Part shown: positions 10,824 through 21,339 of the stretch, in pieces
Position numbering within the stretch: position 1 is the stretch's first letter
Layout of the letters: each line of letters starts with the position of its first letter
Assembly: GCA_018398815.1 (NCBI GenBank)
Contig: CM031604.1
Span: 49,170,557-49,234,556, forward strand
Direction of reading: 5' to 3'
Origin: Conus ventricosus
Lineage: Eukaryota > Mollusca > Gastropoda > Neogastropoda > Conidae
Length of the DNA stretch: 64,000 nt
Notes under the pieces: model-generated
Databases searched by the model: none
Seen by the model: the letters and a program-made list of their open reading frames with translations, nothing else
Told to the model about the DNA's origin: nothing
Position numbers and translations under genes: made by a program

Positions 10824-12140
10824 TTGGTCTGCAAAATCAGTTAAATCAGTTATATGCGGCAGCGGAGAGACTGGAGCTAAAAGTGAACATGGAAAAATCT
10901 AACATCATAGTTTTTCGTAAAGGTGGGTATCTAGCGGCACGTGAAACATGGTTATATGGAAGTAGTCAGATGTCTGTGGTGAATGCATATAAATATTTGG
11001 GATTATATTTTTCAACTAAGCTTAGTTTTAGGTTTACTTGCCAAGATTTGGTCAGTCGAGCGAAAAAATCTGTTGTTTGCATTTTGTCCTTAATGTATAA
11101 GTTTAAAAACTACTCCCCAAGTATATTTTTAAACTATTCGATACACAAGTTCAACCAGTGGCTCTATATGGAGCTGAGATATGGGGCTTGAATAATAATC
11201 AAGAAATTGAAAAGGTACATTTATTTGCTATGAAAAAGTTTTTGCATGTTGATCAAAAGACTCCCAATGATTTTATATACGGAGAACTTGGAAGATATCC
11301 TATTTACTTAAATGCGTACACGAAAAGTATTAGGTACTGGTTAAAGGTAGTTCAAATGAATGATAACAGACTACCTGCTCTGGCTTATAAGAATATGTAT
11401 ATACTTGATCAAAGAGGTAAGCAAACGTGGGCAAGTAGCGTGCGTAGTTGTTTATGTAATTATGTTTTTATTTACGTATGGATGAATCAGGGGGTCGGGT
11501 GTGCAAATAGTTTTTTGACTTGTTTCAAGCAACGATTATAGATTATAGTGGCAGGATTGGGAGTCCCATTTTGGGACGAGTGACAGATTTTAAATTGTAC
11601 AGATTTTTTTAAAGTCAATCACTTGATTGAAACCATACGTTTCATTGTCTTTGTGTAGTTTTGTAAGGGCAGCGTTAACCAAGTTTAGGTTTGGCGTATC
11701 TGACATTGCCGGCACTCCCAGAGATATAAAGGGCGGAAAGGGAACTGCAGTTTGTCGCTTATGTCGTTCAGCAATTGAAGATGAAATTCATTTTGTGTTT
11801 AGCTGTCCATGTTAAATGACCTAAGAAGTAAATTATTTTCCATAAAAATTTTCATTGTAGACCATCTAGTTTCCGTTTAGATGCTATTGTCAACAAAAAT
11901 TTAAAAATACAATAAAAATTTTGCAATTTATCTATAAAGTCATTTCAACGTATTAGAGCCTTTTCCAATAAGGGCGAGTAGAGGGAACATGTGTGTACAT
12001 TTACATTGTTTCAGTGAACTGATTATTTTTGATTTTGATGTTCTTACTGTTTTTAACTTCTCATAGATTTGACCCCCTTCAGATGGGCCTTTGGGCCTTA
12101 TTGAATAAATCATTCATTCATTCATTCATTCATTCATTCT
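10824..12140 (+). mobile_element. 5'-truncated APE-type LINE (C-terminal part)
   Basis: Reading starts in the RT C-terminal region (GLQNQLNQL, KVNMEKSNIIVF, NAYKYLGLYFSTK), equivalent to the stretch just after the FADD box in the LINE at 25.5-34 kb. It continues through the C-terminal domain to a cysteine/histidine knuckle (CRLCRSAIEDEIHFVFSCPC, ending near 11,815). The 3' UTR ends GGGCCTTATTGAATAAAT and then (CATT)n at 12,110-12,138. Several stops and frameshifts interrupt it, so it is a dead copy of the same family as the intron 1 LINE. Confidence 0.85.
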
Positions 12141-12466
12141 CTCTCTCTTCCTCTCTTCCCCCTCCTCTCATCTCTCTCCTCTCCCCTTTTCCCCCTCTCT
12201 CCCCTCTCTCCTCTATTTTTTGTGTGTGTGTGAATGTGTGTATATATGTGTTTTTATTTAGAGGAAGAGGAGAGCAAGATGCAACTGCGCTTTTATTGGA
12301 ATCCAGTGTTCTCTTTTCCCTTTTAAACATTTTTTACCCATGTTGCGTGAGTGCGCGCGCTTTGCGTATCGCCATGATGCAGCGTGTGCAACGTGTAACT
12401 GTGTGCGCTTGCACGGTCATGTGCACCCCCTTTAACGAACGTTTTAATGCGTGGTAAGGAATCCAG
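12141..12466 (+). repeat. Right copy of ~300-bp direct repeat flanking the LINE
   Basis: A pyrimidine-rich run directly after the LINE tail, then the same ~235-bp sequence as at 10,588-10,823, with scattered short indels. Together the pair brackets the LINE exactly. It is either an exceptionally long target-site duplication or an assembly or haplotype duplication. Confidence 0.85.
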
Positions 12467-12543
12467 GTTTCTCTTTTCCCTCACCATCTTTGCCTGATTG
12501 TTAATACGCGCAAAAGGGCGCGCGCACGCACGCGCGCGCACGC

Positions 12544-12591
<48 letters not shown>

Positions 12592-13213
12592 TGTGTTGAA
12601 CAGGGGTGGAGTAGTTTTGAGCGTCCTCATGTAAATGGTCGTGTGATCGCTTTACAAACTTTCAGTCAGTTCCCAGTATCAAGCTTTCTGTTCCTTCACA
12701 GTTTAACCTCGATCGACACCCACATGTGTGTATGTGTGTGTGGGTGCTAAGAAAGAAGAGGGAAGGTGATGAGTATGGTGGAGGGCAACTTCTGAAAAGA
12801 GCTAATCTGATTCTGTCTACATTCCCCCCAAGCATCATCAGGTGAGTTAGACCCAAAGATCCACAGTGAAAGGTACTCCCGGCTCTTATTGCTTTTTTCC
12901 CCCCTCTGTTGACCCTTTCCCGTCCACATGTCAGCATCGCCTATACACTGATAGTGTCGGCTTCAAGCCATGACCACGTCAGTCCCTCTGTTTATCTGTG
13001 GCACCCGTGCCACTAAAAGCAAAGAAAGGGCTTCTCATGTTCATCTGTTTTGGGCTCTCTCTCTCTCCTCTCTCTCTCTCCTCTCCCCTCCTCTCTCTCT
13101 CTATCCTCTCACCCCTCTCCCCTCTCTCCTCTCTCTCCTCCTCTCCCCTCTCTCTCTATCTCCTTACCCCTTCCCCATCGCGACGTTTCCTGCAAAAAGG
13201 GGTACAGTAATAA
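12467..13213. repeat. Spacer with GT and CT microsatellites
   Basis: Alternating CGCG/CACG runs into (GT)n at about 12,520-12,596; a pyrimidine tract of CT/CCT at 13,048-13,163. No gene seen. The last four bases, ATAA (13,210-13,213), are one copy of the target-site duplication of the LTR element that follows. Confidence 0.6.
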
Positions 13214-14564
13214 TGTCACGGACAAAAATAGAAAACCGAATTCGTGGTTATCGCCAGCCAGTTTGTTGGACATAAGCTCCAACCAAATATCCTGGGCGCC
13301 AGGTAGACGACTCATGTGTCGGGCCGACCCTTCAAGCCTCGCCTCACCAATTTGGCCACAGCGAGAGCTAATCCTAATTCCTCCACGAGACAGCAACCGT
13401 CCCCGAAAGACAGTTGGAGTGGCTGACCAACGTCTCATAGTCTGGCCAACGGATCGCAACGTCTGGCCAGACTGATCTAGCCAAATTTTTACGACCAGTG
13501 TCCAAAATTTTAAGTCGAGTCCCCGGGAAAGGGAGGGGGGGAAGGTATTGTGTATGGGGGTGAGATCTAGCAAATTTAATTAAATGACCATTGACCACCA
13601 CAGAGAGAAAGGGCAAGTAGATGTGACTGTCATGTTTTAACATATCCAATGAAATGAGAGTGGAGGCAACCCAAGTATAAGCGGAAAATACTGACCAAGG
13701 GTACTCCGCCCTTTGACAGATGGTTTTTGGGATAAATAGGAAATCGTGAGTGAAAGAGAGAACGAACAGACAGACAAAAGAGAGAAGGTTCTGGGGGTAA
13801 GGTCTGCAGGAGAGAAAGGCAAGAGATGAGGGAAGAGAAAAACCAAGGGAGGCATTAGCAAACCAGATAAAGTCTGCAAGGGGGACTAAGAAGAGATGTT
13901 GAGTGAAGGGGAGAGTTCTAACTGATGAAGAGAAAAAAGAAAGAAAAGGAAAAAAAAAGAAAAGCAACCATGTCCATTGATAGAGCAACTAAAAGAGAGA
14001 GAGAGATTTCAATGCGTTAATGCAGGAAAAAGAAAGAAACAATCGATGTTAATATTCACTGTTCCATCTGAACCGTGGCGACCTCATACCTGGCACGCCA
14101 CTTTCAGCAGCATCCGACCTACCAACCCCCAGCGCTAACCTGACCAGTGCCAGCAGTCCAACCTGACCAGTGCCACATCTAACCTGACCAGTGCCAGCAT
14201 TGTGTTTGCTTGTGAAAGGGACAGTGAAAAGAAACAAAGAAAAAAAAGAAAAGAAAAGACAGTGATTTTGTGAATAGTATAAAACACCTGGCCAGGTAAA
14301 GTAGAAATCTATTTATAAACCCGGTTAGTTAATGATGATTTAATAAAGGTTTTTGTGAAGTTCAAGGGAAAAAGAGAATGTTTTATTTTGTTTGGGCTCT
14401 ATATCATTGATGTTTGGTTCTATGATCATGTGTAGTAAAGTTATAAACTTTACTAGTGGGTTTTATGTGACGAATGCATGATATTGAATGAGATTGTAAG
14501 CCAGCTGTGATGTGTTGGGCTGTGCGCCCAAATCCTTCCTCCACTGACATACCCCGAGGTGACA
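13214..14564 (+). repeat. 5' LTR
   Basis: 1,351 bp from TGTCACGG to TGACA. Landmarks shared with the 3' LTR include a ~20-bp tandem motif built on CTGACCAGTGCCA at about 14,127-14,200, a TATAAAA box at 14,278-14,284 and AATAAA at 14,342-14,347. These suggest U3, R and U5 boundaries in the last 300 bp. Differences between the two LTRs are largely homopolymer-length changes. Confidence 0.85.
14278..14284 (+). promoter_or_regulatory. LTR TATA box
   Basis: TATAAAA inside the 5' LTR, about 290 bp before its end, with the equivalent TATAAAG in the 3' LTR near 19,797. The position is reasonable for the retrotransposon's own promoter. An AATAAA polyadenylation signal lies 58 bp downstream. Confidence 0.5.
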
Positions 14565-14571
14565 ATTTAAT

Positions 14572-14590
14572 TGGCACCTGCCAGGGTATT
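14572..14590 (+). promoter_or_regulatory. Candidate tRNA primer-binding site
   Basis: TGGCACCTGCCAGGGTA starts 7 bases after the 5' LTR end. A TGG start just inside the 5' LTR is expected for a site complementary to a tRNA 3' CCA end. I cannot name the tRNA from sequence alone. Confidence 0.5.
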
Positions 14591-15053
14591 CTGGCCCATT
14601 TATTTAAATTGTTCAACTCTCAGAGAGGAAGCTGGGGGATTCAAGTATTGTAATCCTAAGACAAGATAGTGTCTTACTGTATTTCCCAAGAATTAAATAC
14701 TAGGGTTGGCATTGCTTTCCCAAAATAGTTAACACTAGGCTTGCATTCAGCCCCAGAGTACTTTTTTCCACAGATTGCCTATAATTCGCTCTCATAGTTG
14801 GGTCAGGGGCCCAGGCGTCTTATAAAAAACTAATTACTTTCCCAACTAATATTATCATTCATAGGATTGTGCATTACGTCACCGTTTGGTAACCACCAGT
14901 TTGGCTGTCGTAGTATAAAATCTTGTTTCAAAAAAAAAAAAGAAGATATAATGCGGGCGAAAAGAACACCCCTATTGAACAACTTGTGACGTCGCTCGTG
15001 ATTTAGGCTACTCGGGAGAAGAGTTCGAGCATTCGTTGAAAAACCCAAAAAAA

Positions 15054-16012
15054 ATGGAAAGAGATGAACGAGCGGAAAGACGCCGTGTCGCATAGAAATA
15101 GCAAGCAGGGAAAAAACTAAAGAAATCAGGAAACAGAAAGATTTACGCAGGAAACAGAAAGACTAAAGATTCAGGCTAACAATGAAAAGGAAACGCAGGA
15201 AACAAAAGAATAAGGGAAACACAGGAAACAGAAAGAATAAAGCAAGACAGAAAGATTAAGGATTCAATTAGAGTTAGAAAAGGGAGGGTACAAAGGGAGA
15301 CCACCGGGGGATGGGTTCGTTCCATGACCCTGTGCCAGTTACCCCCCACCAAATTGCCAAAATTCTCTGAAGGAACAGATTCGATTGATGCATACATCAG
15401 TCGTTTTTAAACGTTTGCTACTATCAGGGTTGGCCTTTAGAAGAGTGGCATCATTTTGTCAGCGGTTTTTGACGGGGAAGGCATTACAGATTTTCACGGC
15501 ATTACCAGCAGACCAACAATCTGATTTTGGTGCTGTGAAGGGAAACGTTGATGAAGGGATTTGACCTCACAGAGGGGGGGTTTTAGAAAGAAATTCGATC
15601 ACTAGATTACAACCCGGTAAACTACACTCAGTTTGGTGCACGTTAGATCACTATTTTGAGAATTTGGGTTTGAGTTGAGTGGTACAAGAAGGAGTTCGCT
15701 GAATTGAAAGAGCTAGTTATGAAGGAACAGATTTTGTCAGTTGCGGCCCTGAGTTTTAAACCCTATATTTGAAAGAGAGACAGCCAGAACAGCAGGGAGT
15801 TGCTGAAATTAGCAGAGGTGTAAAGAGAGGCACGTTTTGGGGACTAAGGGCAGGAGAAACAGGTGCCAGGGACAGTAGAAAAATCAAGGAGACTAGGGAG
15901 TTTTTTTTGCACAGTCTGCAAACCCAGTGGTGGGGCAGAAAGGAGGACAAAGGGACAATAGGGTTTCATTTGTCACAAGAAGGGACATGTGGCAGGGATT
16001 GTCGCATGAGGT
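15054..16012 (+). pseudogene. gag of the Gmr1-like element, broken
   Basis: An ATG at 15,054 opens a very charged N-terminus (MERDERAERRR) followed by a lysine/arginine-rich repetitive stretch. The capsid-like part starts near 15,330 (KLPKFSEGTDSIDAYIS) and includes LTGKALQIFTALPADQQ and FRKKF, the pattern of Gag in this retrotransposon group, which is related to vertebrate SCAN domains. A zinc knuckle remnant (CHKKGHVA, then DCRMR one frame over) lies at about 15,970-16,010. Several single-base frameshifts and stops interrupt the reading. Confidence 0.75.
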
Positions 16013-16129
16013 TTTCCCGAAGGGAGCAGCCTTGGGAAGAAGTCGAAAGGGTCGCCAGAGGAAACGACCTGCATGGAACCAAAAGGGACCAATCTGAAGA
16101 GGGGGGAGTGCGGCCTATGGCTAGCACTG

Positions 16130-16440
16130 GACAGCAGTCAGTGCAGGGATGGGGGGCACTAGCTGAGTGGTTCATTACCGTGGAAGAAGGGGATTGCCAG
16201 CAAGGTAAGTGTTATGAGACACTGGGTTTTTTCATGTGGTTAGTACGAACAACGTGGGTCGAGAAAGGGATTTTACAGGGGAAATCCAACCTGTACTCTA
16301 ATCGATGGCACTGTGAGGGATTCCAGTTGCTAAGTAGAAGTACGTACCCCTTACTTCCAGGGGGTTGTTGCGCTGGTGATGGAGAAACCCCTTCATGATT
16401 GATCATTGGAAAAAATCCAGGTGCAAGGGATCCAGGGATC
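16130..16440 (+). pseudogene. Retropepsin-like protease remnant
   Basis: Across two frames the translation gives GTVRD, a PYFQGVV-like segment and ALVMEKPLHDLIIGKNPGA. The last is the conserved C-terminal motif of retrotransposon proteases, near their IIG signature. The catalytic D-S/T-G is not readable in this copy. Position, after the zinc knuckle and before integrase, fits. Confidence 0.6.
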
Positions 16441-17215
16441 CTGATTGTTGACTGCTACAGGGGCAGCAGTCAAACTGACAAGAAAAGGGAAAAGGTTGAT
16501 AAACCGTTAGTCGTTCCAGCAAGGAAGTCAGGAAAGATGTGTCGCCTGATGAGTTTAGGCAGCGCCAGGAACAAGACCCTTCCTCGTGAAGTCTTGGGAG
16601 TTGGCAAGAGGTGGAGAGAAACGGGTGGTTAAGGAGTGAACAGAATTTCTTGTAAAAGGCGGTTTTTGTACCCGGAGTTTCCCCAAAGGGGGAAGACAGG
16701 TAAGGTGACAACTCAATTAGAGTACCAGCATGTTTTCGCGACACTGTCATGTCATGGGTCACGAGTCGCTCATGGCGGTCATCTGGGCACCACAAAACAG
16801 CGGGACCGAATCTTTGATGATTTTCATTGGCCAGGACAATGGCAGACATAAGCGTTTTTTGCATGTCATGTGACGTGTGTCAAAGGTCGGGCCACAAGAG
16901 GGTGAAGAGAGAGGCGCCTCTTAAACATCCCCCTTTAATTGACACAACCTTTCGGGAGAGTGGCTGTTTCTGATTGGCCCAATCCGCCCTGTTCCAAAGG
17001 TGGGCAGGGGTATGAGACATGTAAGGTTGCAAAGAAAGTTTGCAGGAGGCTAGGTCTTCAGAAGAAGCAATATGACGAATGAGGAAGCAATCCCTCAAGG
17101 TGGGAATCAATCCTGGTACTGCTTCCCCCCGGTCACAACAAGCGCTGATGCATTGGAAAGGACCATTCACCATCACTGAAAAGGTGGGTCGGGATTACCG
17201 AATTGATTAATGGAA
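16440..17215 (+). pseudogene. Integrase of the Gmr1-like element, internally deleted
   Basis: The N-terminal HHCC zinc-binding region is clear at 16,700-16,900: AHGGHLGTTKQRDRIFDDFH, then WPG, then a CDVCQRSGHK-type end across a frameshift. The chromodomain-free C-terminal GPY/F region appears at about 17,110-17,200 (LMHWKGPFTITEKVG, DYRID). Between them the catalytic D-D-E core is mostly missing; only about 200 bp separate the two ends. It lies before the RT/RNase H remnant, the key diagnostic feature. Confidence 0.8.
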
Positions 17216-17279
17216 ACTAAACTTTTCCATGCGAATTTCTCCGCAAATTATTCACGGAGACCAGCACATAGGCGCAGCA

Positions 17280-18060
17280 GCAATCAATTTATGAGGTGAA
17301 AGAGACCCAGCAGAAGAAGGGGAGATTTTGTTGCCTAAGTTTCCAGAAGAGTCATACAGGGATGTCACTGTAAAGAAGGGGTAGACAGTAGGAGTTCCAG
17401 TTTTGTGTCGGAGGCGACACAAAGCACCAGAAAAGGGAAAGGTGGGGAAGAAAGATGAATTCAGAGAGACCAAATTCCAAAACAGAAGTCAGAGTCTGCT
17501 AGGTTTTATTGGGCTCTACAGGGAGTTTGTTCCAAATTTCGCAGCAATCACGAGTCCCTCAGTGATTTGGTCAAGGGAGGGAAACCGCAGTGGGGCGAGT
17601 GGTCAGAACGGCAGAGCAAGCACTGCGACAGTGCTAGAACGACTAGGCCCCCGTCCCATCTTGAAGCTACCTGATATTCTAAAACCATTTCTGTTGCGTA
17701 CAGATGCTCAGTGGTGGGAAAGGTGCAGTATTGTTTTCAGGGGCATGAAGGGGTCGATTTCCTGTGAGGTATGCTAGCAGGAAGTTGACAAAGTGTGAAG
17801 AAGGTACGCAACTGTAGAGAAGGAGTGTTTAGGAGCCGTTGTGTGGGCCTGCAGAAATTCCACAAATACTTGTAGGGGAAAGAGTTGGGTAATAGAGACT
17901 GATCATCAACCACAAAAAATTCCCTGCAGGGGGGCCAGCCTAAAAAAAAGCAGAGTGTTTGTTTTGGGGGCAATGGCATTGCGCCCTAAAGGACGAGTGC
18001 AGTACATTCCGGGTCGACAAAATGTTGGGGAGCGCTATTTAAGCCGGGTACCCAAAGAAA
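17280..18060 (+). pseudogene. RT end and RNase H of the Gmr1-like element
   Basis: Most of the reverse transcriptase is gone. What remains is its last part plus RNase H: LLGFIGLYREFVPNFAAITS at about 17,490-17,550, the tether LKPFLLRTDA near 17,680, then KECLGAVVWAC, WVIETDHQP and VQYIPGRQNVG ending near 18,050. These are standard Ty3 RT-connection and RNase H strings. The FxDD catalytic box of RT is not present. Multiple frameshifts, several of them at homopolymers. Confidence 0.8.
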
Positions 18061-18639
18061 GCGCAACTCCCAAAAAAAGTCAGCCCATACCCCGGGGTGC
18101 TTTTTTGGGAAAATATGGGTTGATTACATTTTATTTTGAGTGGAAATGGGTTCTTTCCCATTTTGGCTAGGGTTCATATTTTCTGTGGAGACTTGTTCAT
18201 TTTTTCTTTTAAAGCCCTTGTTAAAAAGAAGGGAAAGTTATCCCTTGGGACATCCAGTCGCTTTGTGTAGTGATCATTATTTGCAAAAAAGTGAGGGGGG
18301 GGAAATTTCCTCATTGAAAAAACGGGTAAAGGATCGTGATCAAATATATTGTCCCTTTTTAAAAATTTGTAAAAGGGGAAGATGGAAAATCCGCAGGTGG
18401 GGGAAATTTCCCAAAGGTGCGCACAGAGGTTTTATAAAATGTTTTGAAAAAACGCAAAAGGGGCACGTCAAAAAAACTCATTGGAGGGGAAATTTCACTA
18501 ATGATATATTTATAAATTTTTAAACCTTTTTTTAAAAAATTTTCCAAACTTTGAAACGTGTAGCTTGTGTCAGCAAATTGGGTTGTTTTTTTTTTTTGTA
18601 CCGTAGTTTTGAGACAAAAGCGGAGCTTTGTCCTTTTTC
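18061..18639 (+). other. 3' internal region of the LTR element
   Basis: Untranslated-looking stretch between RNase H and the polypurine tract. It is unusually rich in runs of A, T and G (many of four or more), as if base calling were poor here. Nothing coding recognised. Confidence 0.45.
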
Positions 18640-18651
18640 AAGGGGGGGAAA
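18640..18651 (+). promoter_or_regulatory. Polypurine tract
   Basis: A purine run, AAGGGGGGGAAA, immediately before the 3' LTR start, where plus-strand priming occurs in LTR elements. The exact length of the G run may be unreliable. Confidence 0.6.
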
Positions 18652-18652
18652 T

Positions 18653-20083
18653 TTTCACGGGCAAAAATAGAAAAAACCCAATTCCCTGGTTAAATCGCCA
18701 GCCAGTTTTTTTTGGGGGAAAAGCCCAACCCCAAAAATCCTGGGCGCCCAAGGGAAAACGGCCTCTGTGTTGGGCCGAGCCCCTTTAAGCAATCGCCTCA
18801 GCCAAATTTTGGGCCCCAAACGAGGGGCTAATCCTAAACCCCAGGAGACAACAAACCCCCCGTAGACAGTCGGAGTGGCTGGCCAACGTCTCATAGGTCG
18901 GGGCCCGGGCGGATTTGGGAAATTTTCTGGGGCCCGATGATCTAGCCAATTTTTCACCATTTTCCACAATTTAAGTCGAAAGTCGCCGGAAAGGGAGAGG
19001 GGGAAAGGGATTGGGGTATTTGGGGGGGAGATTTTAGCTAATTAATTAAATGACCATTGACCCCCCACAGAGGGGTAAGGGATGTAGAATTTAACCCGTC
19101 ATATTTTTCATTTTCCAATGAAAAGAGAGTGGAGGCAACCCCCAAGTATAAAAGGGGGGAAAATACTGACCCCAAAAGGACTCGCCCTTTTACGATGGGG
19201 TTTTTAAAGGGTAAGATAAATGCGTGGGGTGAAAGAGAGAACGAAAAAACAGACCGAGAAGGGGGAAAAGGGTTTTGGGGGTAAGGCCCGCAGGAGAAGA
19301 AACAGAGAGATGAGGGGAGGAGAGAAGAGAACCAAGTGGGCCTTGCAAACCCGAAAAAAGTCTGCAGAGGGAAAGGGCTAAAAAGAATGTTGATGAGAGA
19401 GGGGAGTTGCTTTAAAAGATGAAAGAAAAAAAAGGGAAAAAAAAGGGAAAAAAAAAGAAAAGCAACCATGTCCATTTGAAGAGCAAAAAAGAAAGAGGGG
19501 AGAGTTCAATGCTTTTAAAGCGGAAAAAAAGAAAAAGGGGGAACGGGTCGATGTCTAATATTTACTTTTTCCCCCCCTCTGAACCGGGGGGTTTGACCCC
19601 AAACCCGGCAGCCCCCACCCTTTTTGGGAGCAGTCCACCTGACCAACGCCGCGTCTAACCTGACCGTGCCAGAGTCCAACCTGACCAGGCCACATTTTAA
19701 AACCTGACCAGTGCCACAGTTGTGTTGTGCTTGTGAAAGGGGACAGTGAAAAGAAACAAAGAAAAAGAAAAAAAAAAAGACAGTGATTCATGAATAGTAT
19801 AAAGATCACCTGGCCAGGTAAGTAGAAATCTATTTATACCCGGTTAGTTAATGATGATTTAGATAAATGGTTTTGTGAAGTTCAAGGAAAGAGAGAATGT
19901 TTTATTTTGTTTGACTCTATATGCATTGATGTTTGTTCTATGATCATGTGTAGTAAAGTTATAAACTTACTAGTGGTTTGATGTGACGAATGCATGATAT
20001 ATGAATGAGATTGTAAGCAAGCTGTGAGTGTGTTTGGGGCTGTGCGCTAGTCCTTCCTCCACTGACATACCCCGAGGTTGACA
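18653..20083 (+). repeat. 3' LTR
   Basis: About 1,431 bp aligning end to end with the 5' LTR. The first ~1 kb (to about 19,720) is heavily altered by homopolymer lengthening and one-base smears. The last ~350 bp match the 5' LTR closely. It ends GAGGTTGACA and is followed by the ATAA duplication. Confidence 0.85.
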
Positions 20084-20087
20084 ATAA

Positions 20088-21222
20088 GTATCCACACAAC
20101 AATAAACACGGGCCTCCCTCTAACCTGGTCAACCCACGTGTTTGTTCATTTGCTACCAGTCCTGTGTTAAGATCGGTCTGTGAGCCGTTCCACATTTACC
20201 TGCCGGTACAGGGGGGACCAGCTCATTCCCCTTCTCATTCGCCACTGGACAAATGTATCACACCAGTCTGAAACTATGACCAGGACGGGTAATTGCAGAT
20301 TTCAGCCCAATTTTCCCATATTTACAGCATCCCTGTTTCCCTCAAAAGCATTTGGACTGAATATAACTGATCAGTTTCGTAACTCTGTAATTTCAGTACC
20401 CCCCTCCTCCCCCCCCCCCCCCCCCCCCCCTCCCCCCTCCATGCCACTGAAGTTCCCCGTCAGTGTATGAGAAATAGCCCCGTAGGTGGTACTTTATGTG
20501 CCCCTACGTCATGTTAGCTACCGTCAGGTCGTGACTGAGAGAAAAAAAGCCACTTGGATGAATCTGAAGGAAGGGTCAATCTAGTACCCCCGACGCTCCA
20601 AAGCGTCTCGCAGGTCAGGAGAAACAAGCCCCGAGGGTCAATCTGAAGAGGTGGTGATTCCAGTACCCCCACACATCCATAGAGCAACAACTCTTGGTAT
20701 GAGAAATAGCCCCCGTTGGTAACCTTTTGGAGGGGTGTAGTAATTCCCGGGTACCCTGCCCACCGCTAGAAGCTGCTGTACTTAACCTGCGTCACCTCTG
20801 CACAGGGTGTGTTCTCCTTTTCCACGTACACGCCAGTCGGTCACCCAAGGTACTCGGCATACCTGTTCCGGTATGAGCAAGAGCCCAGCAGAAGGAAATA
20901 GATGGGAGTGGTGGGAAGGGGTGGAGCTGGAGAGGGTTGCAGCGCCAGAGGTTTGTCAAGTTGGGTGATCCGGGTGAGCGCACATCTGCGTGTCTGCAGT
21001 GGCGCGTGTGCGGAGGGTGAAATTGACCTCGAAGCGACCCGCGTGGGTGAGTGAGGGGTGTTTAGAGACATAATACGGTCACTGCTGCCCACGTTTATTG
21101 TGTTTGGGGGTGCTGCTGATGGGGGTGTTTAGGTCCCGTGTGTTTCGACCATTGCCATTCGCTTTGTGTCTGTTGGTGGACGTGGTTGATGTTTTAAGGT
21201 TGTCCTTTGGTGTTCTGTTGGC
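20088..21222. other. Intergenic, poly-C tract, nothing coding
   Basis: Unique-looking sequence with a poly-C of about 25-30 at 20,408-20,432. The phrase GAGAAATAGCCCC occurs near 20,468 and again near 20,700, hinting at an old local duplication. No gene recognised. Confidence 0.45.
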
Positions 21223-21255
<33 letters not shown>

Positions 21256-21310
21256 TCTCCTCCTCTCTCCTCTCTCTCATCTCTCTCTCTCTCTCTCTCT
21301 CCCTCTCTTT
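21223..21310. repeat. (CT)n microsatellite
   Basis: CT dinucleotides with occasional CCT interruptions, directly upstream of the 33-bp satellite. Confidence 0.9.
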
Positions 21311-21339
21311 CTCTTCACCTCATGAGGAGGAACTGTAAC

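Larger units (their letters stand above)
13214..20083 (+). mobile_element. Gmr1-like Ty3 LTR retrotransposon, complete ends, decayed
   Basis: A 6.87 kb element bounded by direct LTRs that begin TGTCACGG (TTTCACGG in the 3' copy) and end TGACA, and flanked on both sides by ATAA (13,210-13,213 and 20,084-20,087). Between the LTRs come, in order, a charged Gag N-terminus and capsid, a zinc knuckle, an aspartic-protease-like region, an integrase zinc finger and GPY/F-type end, then an RT remnant and RNase H. Integrase before RT/RNase H is the reverse of the usual Ty3 order and is known from the Gmr1 group. Most of the RT and part of the integrase core are missing, and frames are broken throughout. 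It cannot be autonomous as sequenced. Confidence 0.88.
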
